The notes beneath the pieces are model-generated. The model was given only the letters and a program-made list of their open reading frames with translations. It was not told the origin of the DNA and searched no databases. Positions 1 to 6,972 of a stretch of 13,747 nt of DNA are shown piece by piece (position 1 is the stretch's first letter; each line of letters starts with the position of its first letter). This DNA is from CAYZUC01 sp964481705. Its GTDB lineage: Bacteria > Bacillota > Clostridia > Lachnospirales > Lachnospiraceae. A program made the translations under genes and the position numbers. The stretch covers positions 1-13,747 of the forward strand of contig CAYZUC010000077.1 in NCBI GenBank assembly GCA_964481705.1, read 5' to 3'.

Positions 1-304
1 GAGTAAGCTCTTTTTATTTATTTATTTGACTGTGAATAGTAACTTTTCGTATCCTCCTACCAATATTCTTCCTATTTCTTTATTCAACCATCAAAAAAGC
101 ACCCACAGACGTACATCCAAATAATATACGTCTGCAAATGCTCTCATATCCAACCCTACTACAACCGATCTGATCTATAATAACTACACGGTTTGCTTTC
201 ATGTCTACCCCATTTTATACAATAACAATTTCCCTAAACCTCTATTCACTTTACCATAAAATGTCATACCTCGCAAGCAATTGCACCCCCTGTTCTTATT
301 CGTA
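1..304. other. Intergenic stretch, no gene recognised
   Basis: No convincing coding region is visible in the first 304 bases. It opens with a short TTTA tetranucleotide run (about 13-27). The only clear element is the minus-strand hairpin terminator at 93-142. On the minus strand there is a GGAGG-like motif near 50-56 but no usable start codon follows it. Confidence 0.6.
93..142 (-). terminator. Rho-independent terminator downstream of the ABM-like gene
   Basis: Read on the minus strand, the arm AGCATTTGCAGACGTA (plus 127-142) pairs with TACGTCTGTGGGTGCT (plus 98-113) over 16 positions, counting four G-U pairs. A run of six T follows (plus 93-98). The hairpin lies about 160 bases past the stop codon of the 305-649 gene, the only gene upstream of it on this strand nearby, so it most likely ends that transcript. 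Confidence 0.75.
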
Positions 305-649
305 TCACAAAGAGTTTCCAAGACTGATATCAAATGGGGCAATCAACAATCTTTGCAATTCCTTCATATAGTTTTCGAAAAACCATTTTATTGCCAATCC
401 ATAATTCTCTTTATTATCAAATTCCCAATACGAATAATACTTAACACCTTTAACAATTCTGGTTAATTCTCTTGGTGGCTGTCCAAGTTCCACTCCATCT
501 ATAGTATAAAAGCGTTTAAAGTATTTTATCTCAATACATCCATCCTGCTTTTTTTGTTCATTCAAAATCGTGTCTATTAACAATTCAAATTGCTCCAATT
601 TATCTGGTTTAACCTGAAACAATTTGATTTCTGAAAACGTTTTGGCCAT
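305..649 (-). CDS. Small ABM-like (dimeric alpha/beta barrel) protein, function unknown
   Basis: A 114-residue soluble protein without signal peptide or membrane segment. The layout resembles the antibiotic biosynthesis monooxygenase/ferredoxin-like fold: a first strand (FSEIKLFQVKP, about 5-15), a helix (about 16-34), then paired strands ending in YYSYWEFDNKENY (about 71-83) and a final helix (84-100). This length is normal for that superfamily, whose members range from heme- or quinone-acting monooxygenases to binding proteins; no catalytic residue can be assigned here. The ATG at 649 is chosen because GGAGGGG stands a few bases upstream. It has its own promoter with a 14-bp palindrome and its own terminator, so it looks monocistronic and repressor-controlled. 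The fold call is an inference from pattern, not from a search. Confidence 0.6.
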   Translation of the reverse strand: MAKTFSEIKLFQVKPDKLEQFELLIDTILNEQKKQDGCIEIKYFKRFYTIDGVELGQPPRELTRIVKGVKYYSYWEFDNKENYGLAIKWFFENYMKELQRLLIAPFDISLGNSL

Positions 650-675
650 TCTGATTCCCCTCCATAAGTTAAATT

Positions 676-715
676 TACTTAGCTAAGTATAACTAGTCCT
701 ATTAAATCAATGCAA
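676..715 (-). promoter_or_regulatory. Promoter with palindromic operator for the ABM-like gene
   Basis: On the minus strand a TTGCAT -35 (plus 710-715) and a TATACT -10 (plus 686-691) are separated by 18 bp. The -10 overlaps a perfect 14-bp palindrome, TACTTAGCTAAGTA (plus 676-689). A symmetric site at this place is the usual position for a MarR-, HxlR- or TetR-type repressor. No such regulator gene adjoins it in the window, so the regulator is unidentified. Confidence 0.55.
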
Positions 716-930
716 GCATTTTTGATTGTCCTCATTTACGGTTGATAAATAGATTTCGTTTCTCCTTAACGTATATGTTTGTACGTTAATCCCTCTTCCA
801 TTATTCGTCGTGAACATTTCCAAGTTTATTCTTAAATATCATTTCACTTTTCTTCATTTCCACAACAAACTCTTCATAAGACTTTGTGCTACCTGGAATT
901 AATAACCCGAGTTTTGTTTTTATCCAACTT

Positions 931-1977
931 TCATTCGTCCAACTTCTGAACATACCTACACTTTGGAAACCTCGAACAACCATAAAACCGTTCGCCTACA
1001 TGAGCCCCTTTTTGTGCTGTCCTTAAAACCATTTGAGAACCACATCTCGGGCATAATAATGCCTCTTCTGTTTGAATGCCACACTCAACATTCACTTCTT
1101 TAACACGTTCTTTGTCTGGTTCTTTGTCCTGTTCTTTCCTTACTGTCTCTTCTACTGAGCTACTTTGTTCTTTCTCCGGAATATCCTTAGCTGTATTTTC
1201 CGGTAACTCGGTTTCCTTTTCCTCTATCTGGTCCACTAATTCCTGATATTTAACAAAATAGTCCTTTCTCTCCTCAATGTTCTTATCCAATATCTTCTGG
1301 GCAAATAAAAGTATATCCTTCTTTGAACTAGTTACCTCTTTGGATTCACTATTCATCTTTTTTATAACATTAATCATTTGATCTGCGCGCAAAACCTGAT
1401 CCTTTACTTCTTTTTTTGCATAACGATCATTAATGACCGTCTTAGGATTTGCCAGCACAATCAGTGATTTATACAACCTATCAAAAGTCCCCCGGATTAA
1501 TGCACCCTGAATAATGTTTTTATCCTCAATTTTACACTCTTTTAGTATTGCCAGATGCCGCTCATTTTGGGTGATTGGAGAGTAAATGCCTTCTCTTGTT
1601 TTTCTTCCTCCAAACTCCATAGTACGAATAAAATTTCCCTTCGCGTCTATTTCGATGTTTCCAAAGAGATTTTTACATTCAATTAAGTAAATCAACTTTG
1701 GTGTGACTACCACAAAGTCAATTTGTGCTCCCAATCCATCCTTCGTCTCAATATAAATATCATGAAGAACAACCAAATTCATATTACTGTTTTTCAATTC
1801 AAACAGGATATTTTCTTCACCCAATATTCCTGCTTTTGTTATAGTAATTTCCTTTTGTATCTTTTTCTGTAATACACCGCTTGTCTTAGGAAGTAATGCT
1901 TCCAGCTTCTCCAGATATTGCTTGGCACCACATGATTCTTTTAAAATGATTACCTCTGGTTTTGTAAATAAACTCAT
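931..1977 (-). CDS. NERD-domain nuclease-like protein with C-terminal topoisomerase-type zinc ribbon
   Basis: A 348-residue protein counted from the ATG at 1977; an in-frame TTG start four codons upstream (1989) is possible but neither start has a strong Shine-Dalgarno. The N-terminal half carries the NERD (nuclease-related) signature: GEENILFEL (about 53-61), QIDFVVV with its acidic residue (about 85-91) and the IECKN motif (about 99-103), matching the E-D-ExK core of restriction-endonuclease-like folds. A long charged linker rich in E and K (about 235-300) leads to a C-terminal zinc ribbon, CPRC...YGCSRFPKC, like those at the end of topoisomerase I. That suggests DNA cleavage or binding in the cytoplasm. 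It lies on the same strand downstream of the UvrD-type helicase with a decayed DUF1016 gene between, so it may act with that helicase. The partnership is an inference. Confidence 0.85.
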   Translation of the reverse strand: MSLFTKPEVIILKESCGAKQYLEKLEALLPKTSGVLQKKIQKEITITKAGILGEENILFELKNSNMNLVVLHDIYIETKDGLGAQIDFVVVTPKLIYLIECKNLFGNIEIDAKGNFIRTMEFGGRKTREGIYSPITQNERHLAILKECKIEDKNIIQGALIRGTFDRLYKSLIVLANPKTVINDRYAKKEVKDQVLRADQMINVIKKMNSESKEVTSSKKDILLFAQKILDKNIEERKDYFVKYQELVDQIEEKETELPENTAKDIPEKEQSSSVEETVRKEQDKEPDKERVKEVNVECGIQTEEALLCPRCGSQMVLRTAQKGAHVGERFYGCSRFPKCRYVQKLDE

Positions 1978-2037
1978 AAAAAGTACCAACTTTCAATTTT
2001 CTATGTTTCTTAATTAGTTTCTCTTATCTCATGAGCG

Positions 2038-2489
2038 CTAGCCAGACATAGACTTTTTACGTTCTCTTAAGACCCTCACAGACCAATTCTCATTTTTACA
2101 CATCGCTGCATAAAAATTTCTCTTCAAATCATCTTGGATTGGTAAAAGTTCAACAAAATGTGACCACGTTAATTGTTGCGACAGTGTCGCAACTTTCTCA
2201 TACTCTGGAAATTCCTCATAGAATTTTATCATTCGGGAAATAGATGTTTTATCAAATCCTGTCCCATATTGTTGTGCTAAGCGTAGGCTTATTTCTTCTA
2301 CAATATGTTTACCATATTCCGGTTTATGCTCTCCTGTTAATTCTTCAGAAAGTCTTTTCCCAATTCCCAGTAAAATGAAATCATTGCATCATTCACAACA
2401 TTTTTTACATTATTTTTTTGCTGGATTAATCCACTAATATCTTTGTAAATATTGTCGATATCACCTATTGATACAATTTCGTTCTCCAT
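2038..2489 (-). pseudogene. DUF1016/YhcG-family gene remnant, frameshifted and 3'-truncated
   Basis: The minus strand from the ATG at 2489 reads about 44 codons of the DUF1016 N-terminal domain (start MENEIVSIGDIDNIYKDISG, ending FYWELGK). It then needs a shift at about 2353-2360 (GGAAAAGACTT, consistent with one missing base) to continue as RLSEELTGEHKPEYGKHI and onward through LSQQLTWSHFVELLPI and FYAAMCKNENWSVRVLRER. The reading frame ends at 2038, just after RVLRER. The family is normally more than twice this length, with a PD-(D/E)XK nuclease domain after this point; that whole domain is missing. What remains is only the N-terminal domain, which in the family serves recognition or assembly. 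The later part alone (2038-2232) could be read as a 64-residue ORF. DUF1016 genes often sit in defence or restriction loci. Confidence 0.82.
2175..2193. repeat. Palindrome GTTGCGAC-AGT-GTCGCAAC inside the DUF1016 remnant
   Basis: Perfect 8-bp arms with a 3-base centre. It encodes the VATLSQQ stretch of the DUF1016 domain. A near-identical palindrome lies just upstream of the same gene at 2511-2527; read on one strand the 17-bp cores differ at one base. Confidence 0.85.
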
Positions 2490-2510
2490 GATTCAACCCA
2501 CTTTCAAAAG

Positions 2511-2527
2511 TTGCGACTGTGTCGCAA
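2511..2527. promoter_or_regulatory. Palindrome TTGCGAC-TGT-GTCGCAA upstream of the DUF1016 remnant
   Basis: Perfect 7-bp arms with a 3-base centre, 21 bp upstream of the start codon at 2489 (minus strand). It matches the palindrome inside the gene (2175-2193) at 16 of 17 positions. It sits where an operator or leader hairpin would be. Whether it is a protein-binding site or part of a repeated element cannot be decided here. Confidence 0.5.
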
Positions 2528-2687
2528 GTATCTTAATTACTCAAAATCCAACTTTAGTCCCATCAACTCAATTACCAGTACCTTTTTATACTACCATATT
2601 CATAAGATAATTACTCCAAATACTTTCATCAGGCTAAGCTCAACCTGTAGACTGTCCACTTTAAGGAACAGCCCGTTCGTTTTGAGT

Positions 2688-5600
2688 TTATCCCTCTTCC
2701 AAATAACGCTTCAATTGTTTTAATTGTTTTAATGTCATTTTCTCATCATAATGCATTCCATCATAAGTAAGATGTAATACTGGATATAATCCCTTTGTCT
2801 TAAGAATATAATGATTTTCTATTAACCATTCGATTACACTACGTATATCATTTTTTTGTAATTCTTTTAACTTTCCAAACTGATAAATACTATTAAGTTT
2901 TGTTTCAAGTATTCGTTTCGTCTTTGAACCAGCTAACACATCAACCAACATTGTAATTCCATAATATCTATAATCACTTACCTTCTGTAAGGCACTAAGT
3001 GTAATATAAACTACTTTATTCAAATCCATGTTTCTATAAGTAATAGGGGTGAAATCCGCTTCCTTAATGACAATATCATCATCCCAGTTTCTTATAGATT
3101 CTGTGGTTTTATCACTTGACTTTTTATCTCTCCTTACCTCTTGAGTTACTTCCTGTGAAGTGGATTCAAAAATAATTTCTTCCTTCTTTTGAATGGGATC
3201 TGGTTGATATTTCATCATTTCATAGTATTGTTTTTTACTTATTGATTTACTACATCCAGTTCCATCACTTTTGTAATTTGTACATCCAAGAAAATAGTCT
3301 CCCGGTTCTGCAAGTTTTGCTATCAAGTATCCATCCCTGCATGAATCACATTTCATAATTGAAAGTTTCCCTGCCTTAATATCATTTGTCATAAAACCAC
3401 ACACCTCTGGTTCATTTGAGCAAATATTCAATCTCAGCCCATATGCATTTTTGTATCTCAGTTGTAAAGGATATCCACAAATGGGGCATTTTTTGATTCC
3501 CATTCTCGTCGGTTCATCTTCATTCCAACTTCCCTGAAGAACTACATTTTTATAATCCTTCCTTATCTCAATTAAAAATTCTGATGGGTTTTGTTTGGGT
3601 GCAACAAAATAAACACGATTTTTGGTTCTTGTCATCGCAACGTAGAACAATCTACGTTCCTCTGCATAATCAATAGAACGATCCCCTCGTATTACAAAAT
3701 TCAATACCGGATCATCCTCAATCTTTGATGGAAAACCATACGTTTCATTTTTTCCATTAACAATAATGACTTCATCATACCCCAGCCCTTTAGAAGAATG
3801 TGCAGTCATAAAAGTAATATCAAGTTGTGGATACTTTACACTTTTAATTTTGCTGCTTCGTGCAACATTTTCAAACAATCCTGTTTTCTCCAAGTGGTCA
3901 CAATCAAATCCAAAACGACCTAATAAAAGAATAGATTCCGATTTGCGTCCTTCCTGTTTACCAAATAGTATAATCTGATCTAGTGCAGCTTCCACCGCAC
4001 GAGCTGTTGCATAATTTACACCACTACGTCGATTTTGATTTTGGCCTTTATATTTACCATCATAAGTATAGATAATTACTGGTTCTGTTATCTGTTTTGG
4101 AGATACCAATCTCTTCGAAATTTGTTCTTTGTTCTTTTGAATAAAGTTTCCAGCAATATCAATGACTTCTTGTGAATTACGATATGTTTTTACTATTTTT
4201 AGCAGCTTTGCATATCCCATCTTTTCTTGGAATCTCGTAAAAAGCGTGATATCAGAACCACTAAAAGCATATATTGACTGCCAGTCATCACCAACTGCAA
4301 TAATCTTAGCATCAGTCACTTCAGATAATGCTTTTGTTAAATCAAATCTCTGTCTGGAAATGTCCTGATATTCATCCACTATAACGTATTTGAAATTAAG
4401 TTTTTGCTTCATCTCTTTTACATCACGTAATATTCTCGCAGATTCATTAATCATATCCTGAAAATCAACAGCTTTGTTTTCTTTCAAGTATTTCTCATAC
4501 TCCAAATAACAATCATTACAAATGTCCAAAAACAATCTAGATCTAACATTTTGTGTAGAATGGTACATTCTATTAAAATCATCTGGGGTATATCCATTTA
4601 CCTTGAAATTAGAAATAAAACGACAAATCAGATCGATTAACTTTCGAATATAACGATTTTCCTCGCTTGTAACAAGCATTTCCATCACTTCTCTATTTGC
4701 ACGACGCTTAAGCTCAAAGCCTGCTATCTCCATCTTCTCCTGTAAATGAGTTATAAATGATTTTCCGTCATTGTATTTTGAAAAGGTATATATGAGCGTT
4801 GTGTTATGATTTTTATGAAGTAACACTTTATCATTCACTGCTTTTTTATAAGCCTGTACCTCTTTGTCGCTAAATCTATCATTCTTTCCATCTTCTGTTA
4901 TTCCAAAATGTTCAATATAAGCAACCTTATCATTTTGTTTGATTACAAAATCAGGAGTATAAGGTTTTCTTGCATATGAAATATTATATTGATAAATTGG
5001 CTCATACTCATAATCGATATTATTCAAATATAGAAAATTGGCTATTTCAACCTCTTGGTGCGAACGTAATACCTCATTTTGAATTGTAACAGACTTCTTG
5101 GTACGTTTATCAATCACTTCACGTTTAAAGTCCTCCAAATCACTACGCATTGTTGAATAATTAGCCTTAGCGATATTATTAAAGAAAGCGTTAATATCAT
5201 CACCTTCGTATGGAGCATCAAAATACGATGCAAAAAACATAATCAGTTTATTAACTACATTTTCATTCTGCATTACAGAGTTACGAAAATAATCCCTTAT
5301 TACAAAATATAACTTTGAGCTCTCGACAATATTAAGTTTTTCGTCCGGGGAATTCTTATGAATGATGGCATTACCGGTTGAATGAAATGTTGCTATAGGA
5401 CATTGTATATCCAAATCCCTGTTTATCTTTTCTCTTAACTCATTTACGGCTTTATTAGTAAACGAAACAACCAATATTTGTGATGGATCAATTTGCCTCT
5501 TTTCTACCAGATATTTTACTTTTGCCGCAACAGTAGTTGTTTTTCCAGCTCCTGCACCCGCGATTACAAGGCTATAATCCTCATCGCACAGAATCACCCG

Positions 5601-6023
5601 ACGCTGATCTTCATCCAATAATATCTTAGGATCAACCGCCTTCAGTATATTATCAAAATAAACTTTATCTTCTTTCATTTGTTCGGTAATAAAATTTTCA
5701 TTATGCTCCTCAATATATGCCTCGATATTACAATAATCATCAATGCATTTCTCGACGATTTTAACATCAATTCTATTTTTCTTACAAAACGAATCCATGA
5801 GATTACTGCTTTTTAATACACGAAAAAAATCAACTACGTCCTTATATTTTATAATTTCTTCCGAATAATCACTTTTGGCAATATACTTATGAGCTTCATT
5901 TAAACTGCTCAAATATTTGTGAAAATCAAGTATGCGGATTACATATTCATTTCCATCTATCGTATTCTGTTGAGTAATCACTTGAGCTGTTTTCTTTTTA
6001 AACAGATTTTGAATAAAACCCAC
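2688..6023 (-). CDS. UvrD/helicase IV-like SF1 helicase with PD-(D/E)XK-like insert, zinc ribbons and RQC-like domain
   Basis: A 1111-residue protein starting at a GTG (6023) behind a strong GGAGGAGGAG. SF1A helicase motifs are all present: Walker A GAGAGKTT (156-163), motif II DEYQD (550-554), motif III GDDWQSIYAFSGS (578-590), TYR (613-615), motif V TAHSSKG (740-746) and motif VI VAMTRT (795-800). Between motifs Ia and II a segment reads RSHQEVEIANF...YTPDF...YIEHFG (320-374), a PD-(D/E)XK-like pattern with E324, D358 and E371, as in helicase IV-like proteins. After the motor come two four-cysteine zinc ribbons (C846/C849/C868/C875 and C892/C895/C914/C924). The C-terminus (about 1003-1088) contains YYGITMLVDVLAGSKTKRIL and YPVLHLT, characteristic of the RQC winged helix of RecQ. 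It probably unwinds and perhaps cuts DNA. Downstream lie a DUF1016 remnant and a NERD nuclease. Clearly larger than UvrD or helicase IV. Confidence 0.92.
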   Translation of the reverse strand: MGFIQNLFKKKTAQVITQQNTIDGNEYVIRILDFHKYLSSLNEAHKYIAKSDYSEEIIKYKDVVDFFRVLKSSNLMDSFCKKNRIDVKIVEKCIDDYCNIEAYIEEHNENFITEQMKEDKVYFDNILKAVDPKILLDEDQRRVILCDEDYSLVIAGAGAGKTTTVAAKVKYLVEKRQIDPSQILVVSFTNKAVNELREKINRDLDIQCPIATFHSTGNAIIHKNSPDEKLNIVESSKLYFVIRDYFRNSVMQNENVVNKLIMFFASYFDAPYEGDDINAFFNNIAKANYSTMRSDLEDFKREVIDKRTKKSVTIQNEVLRSHQEVEIANFLYLNNIDYEYEPIYQYNISYARKPYTPDFVIKQNDKVAYIEHFGITEDGKNDRFSDKEVQAYKKAVNDKVLLHKNHNTTLIYTFSKYNDGKSFITHLQEKMEIAGFELKRRANREVMEMLVTSEENRYIRKLIDLICRFISNFKVNGYTPDDFNRMYHSTQNVRSRLFLDICNDCYLEYEKYLKENKAVDFQDMINESARILRDVKEMKQKLNFKYVIVDEYQDISRQRFDLTKALSEVTDAKIIAVGDDWQSIYAFSGSDITLFTRFQEKMGYAKLLKIVKTYRNSQEVIDIAGNFIQKNKEQISKRLVSPKQITEPVIIYTYDGKYKGQNQNRRSGVNYATARAVEAALDQIILFGKQEGRKSESILLLGRFGFDCDHLEKTGLFENVARSSKIKSVKYPQLDITFMTAHSSKGLGYDEVIIVNGKNETYGFPSKIEDDPVLNFVIRGDRSIDYAEERRLFYVAMTRTKNRVYFVAPKQNPSEFLIEIRKDYKNVVLQGSWNEDEPTRMGIKKCPICGYPLQLRYKNAYGLRLNICSNEPEVCGFMTNDIKAGKLSIMKCDSCRDGYLIAKLAEPGDYFLGCTNYKSDGTGCSKSISKKQYYEMMKYQPDPIQKKEEIIFESTSQEVTQEVRRDKKSSDKTTESIRNWDDDIVIKEADFTPITYRNMDLNKVVYITLSALQKVSDYRYYGITMLVDVLAGSKTKRILETKLNSIYQFGKLKELQKNDIRSVIEWLIENHYILKTKGLYPVLHLTYDGMHYDEKMTLKQLKQLKRYLEEG
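5912..5986. repeat. Direct repeat copy A (5' end of helicase gene)
   Basis: These 75 bases, inside the first 40 codons of the helicase gene, match 6974-7048 at 69 of 75 positions in the same orientation. Three of the six differences change a residue, all conservatively (D to E, V to A, F to L), so the copies diverged as coding sequence. Confidence 0.9.
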
Positions 6024-6045
6024 GAATTAACTCCTCCTCCGTACA

Positions 6046-6073
6046 TATATAGTTCGAAACAACAAATCTACAA
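6046..6073 (-). promoter_or_regulatory. Possible promoter of the helicase gene
   Basis: On the minus strand TTGTAG (plus 6068-6073) and TATATA (plus 6046-6051) are 16 bp apart, 23 bases ahead of the GTG start at 6023. The upstream gene on this strand is closed by the terminator at 6114-6148, so a promoter is needed in this gap. The -35 match is moderate. Confidence 0.4.
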
Positions 6074-6113
6074 ATTCGTATACTTACCAATATCATCGTA
6101 TTCTCATTTTTTC

Positions 6114-6148
6114 AAAAAAAGGGGCCCAGATATTATTTTATCTGAGCC
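6114..6148 (-). terminator. Rho-independent terminator of the 38-aa/130-aa gene pair
   Basis: On the minus strand GGCTCAGATA (plus 6139-6148) pairs with TATCTGGGCC (plus 6123-6132) around a six-base loop, with one G-U pair. It is followed by CC and a run of seven T (plus 6114-6120). It lies about 85 bases past the stop of the 6235-6627 gene and isolates it from the helicase gene. Confidence 0.85.
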
Positions 6149-6234
6149 TTAACACACTGAGAAATATCACATAAATTTCCACAAGTATTTATCATAATCC
6201 CCAGACTAAAATTCCCCAACTTCAATCTAGTATA

Positions 6235-6627
6235 TTATAAACTTTTTTGACAAATCATGCAAATTTTAATGACGTAGTCTGGATCTTCATCGTACCGATC
6301 TGTATCATAATCCTCGTCAAAGTACACGTCCACATATCCGTCTTCATAGGTGTCATGATAGACTTCCCTCTTTGTTGCCTTTTTTCTTATGTAAGTAGAG
6401 GAACTGCTTTTCGTTATCTTATTGGTATTGCTCTTTACTTTACTGCCGGAGTCCTTCCTATCGCTTGTATTTACGTCGTTATGGTTACTTGTCTTCTCTT
6501 TTGATGTAATTGATAAATGTGGAGTCGATTCCGGTTGCTCATTGTTAAAGGCACTTACTGTGATTACGAGAACAGCTACTACGATACATGTGGCAATCCA
6601 TACACCTGCATTTCGATCATTTCCCAT
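6235..6627 (-). CDS. Membrane-anchored acidic protein, function unknown
   Basis: A 130-residue protein that I do not recognise. After a short polar start it has one hydrophobic helix (about 8-27, GVWIATCIVVAVLVITVSAF), either an uncleaved signal anchor or a signal peptide. A low-complexity linker rich in S, T, K and N follows (about 28-80), then a very acidic, tyrosine-rich stretch (about 89-119, many D/E/Y), and finally a CMIC pair near the C-terminus. The likely topology is N-terminal anchor with the rest outside the cell. The ATG at 6627 follows a strong AAGGAGG. The 38-residue cysteine-rich ORF ends 37 bases upstream on the same strand and a terminator lies downstream, so the two probably form a small operon. 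The acidic tail could bind cations or a basic partner; that is a guess from composition. Confidence 0.7.
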   Translation of the reverse strand: MGNDRNAGVWIATCIVVAVLVITVSAFNNEQPESTPHLSITSKEKTSNHNDVNTSDRKDSGSKVKSNTNKITKSSSSTYIRKKATKREVYHDTYEDGYVDVYFDEDYDTDRYDEDPDYVIKICMICQKSL

Positions 6628-6664
6628 GATAACGATTCCTCCTTCCGATTAATCCTCTTTACCT

Positions 6665-6781
6665 CTAGATATCTCCGTCCTGCTCACATATCTGAAAGAA
6701 GCGACAGGTCAGACAGCATCGACTGCATCTCTTACTCTTGATTCTCTTTTTCCTATGTAGCCAGAATAACAATCTTCTCAT
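6665..6781 (-). CDS. 38-residue cysteine-rich basic small protein
   Basis: A short ORF starting at the ATG at 6781, with GAGG six bases upstream, and ending in TAG at 6665. The product has a hydrophobic/basic start (MRRLLFWLHRKKRIKSK) and a cysteine cluster C19-x2-C22-C23-x2-C26-x5-C32 before an acidic end (EQDGDI). The pattern resembles tiny C-x2-CC-x2-C proteins I associate with accessory and conjugative-element DNA in Clostridia; that association is from memory and unverified. The cysteines could bind a metal ion or iron-sulfur centre. It lies 37 bases ahead of the 130-residue membrane protein gene on the same strand, probably co-transcribed. The clear RBS and the cysteine pattern support a real gene despite its size. 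Confidence 0.6.
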   Translation of the reverse strand: MRRLLFWLHRKKRIKSKRCSRCCLTCRFFQICEQDGDI

Positions 6782-6948
6782 GATGTACCTCACTCTTGGG
6801 TGTGAATGATTAATCCTTCACGCCTTCTCCTGTTTCCTACCATCTATAGCCTAACACCATAGGTGTCCCATAATGTACCCTTTTAAGAGGCCCTGTCGAA
6901 GCCCATTTTATGCACTTTCTGGAGAAATAGTCGAATTTTCGTTCAAAA

Positions 6949-6972
6949 AAAGACGTCCTTTCGGACGTCTTT
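6949..6972 (-). terminator. Rho-independent terminator downstream of the Fic gene
   Basis: AAAGACGTCC (6949-6958) and GGACGTCTTT (6963-6972) form a perfect 10-bp stem with a four-base loop. On the minus strand a T run continues into plus 6945-6950. It ends transcription from the Fic gene and overlaps the last codon of the 33-codon ORF at 6972-7073. Confidence 0.9.

Noticed and set aside
768..787. Inverted repeat AACGTA...TACGTT between the ABM-like and NERD genes
   Set aside because: Six-bp AT-rich arms without a T tail; compatible with chance.
801..983. 60-codon minus frame overlapping the NERD 3' end as an independent gene
   Set aside because: No RBS, start lies inside the NERD zinc ribbon, product not recognised; kept only as a weak remnant idea.
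2630..2647. Loopless palindrome CAGGCTAAGCTCAACCTG as a helicase terminator
   Set aside because: No loop and no T run follow it on the minus strand, so it does not fit an intrinsic terminator.
2648..2672. Sequence CTGTCCACTTTAAGGAACAG resembling the end of an IS3-family element
   Set aside because: Only a short imperfect palindrome, no transposase, no matching second end and no target duplication seen; resemblance is from memory.
5919..6152. Plus-strand GTG-initiated frame of 77 codons across the helicase start
   Set aside because: It lies opposite the helicase 5' end and its RBS region and runs through the minus-strand terminator; no RBS and no recognisable product.
6854..6866. 13-bp palindrome ACACC-ATA-GGTGT upstream of the 38-residue ORF
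   Set aside because: Could be an operator, but there is no convincing promoter next to it and the arms are only five bases.
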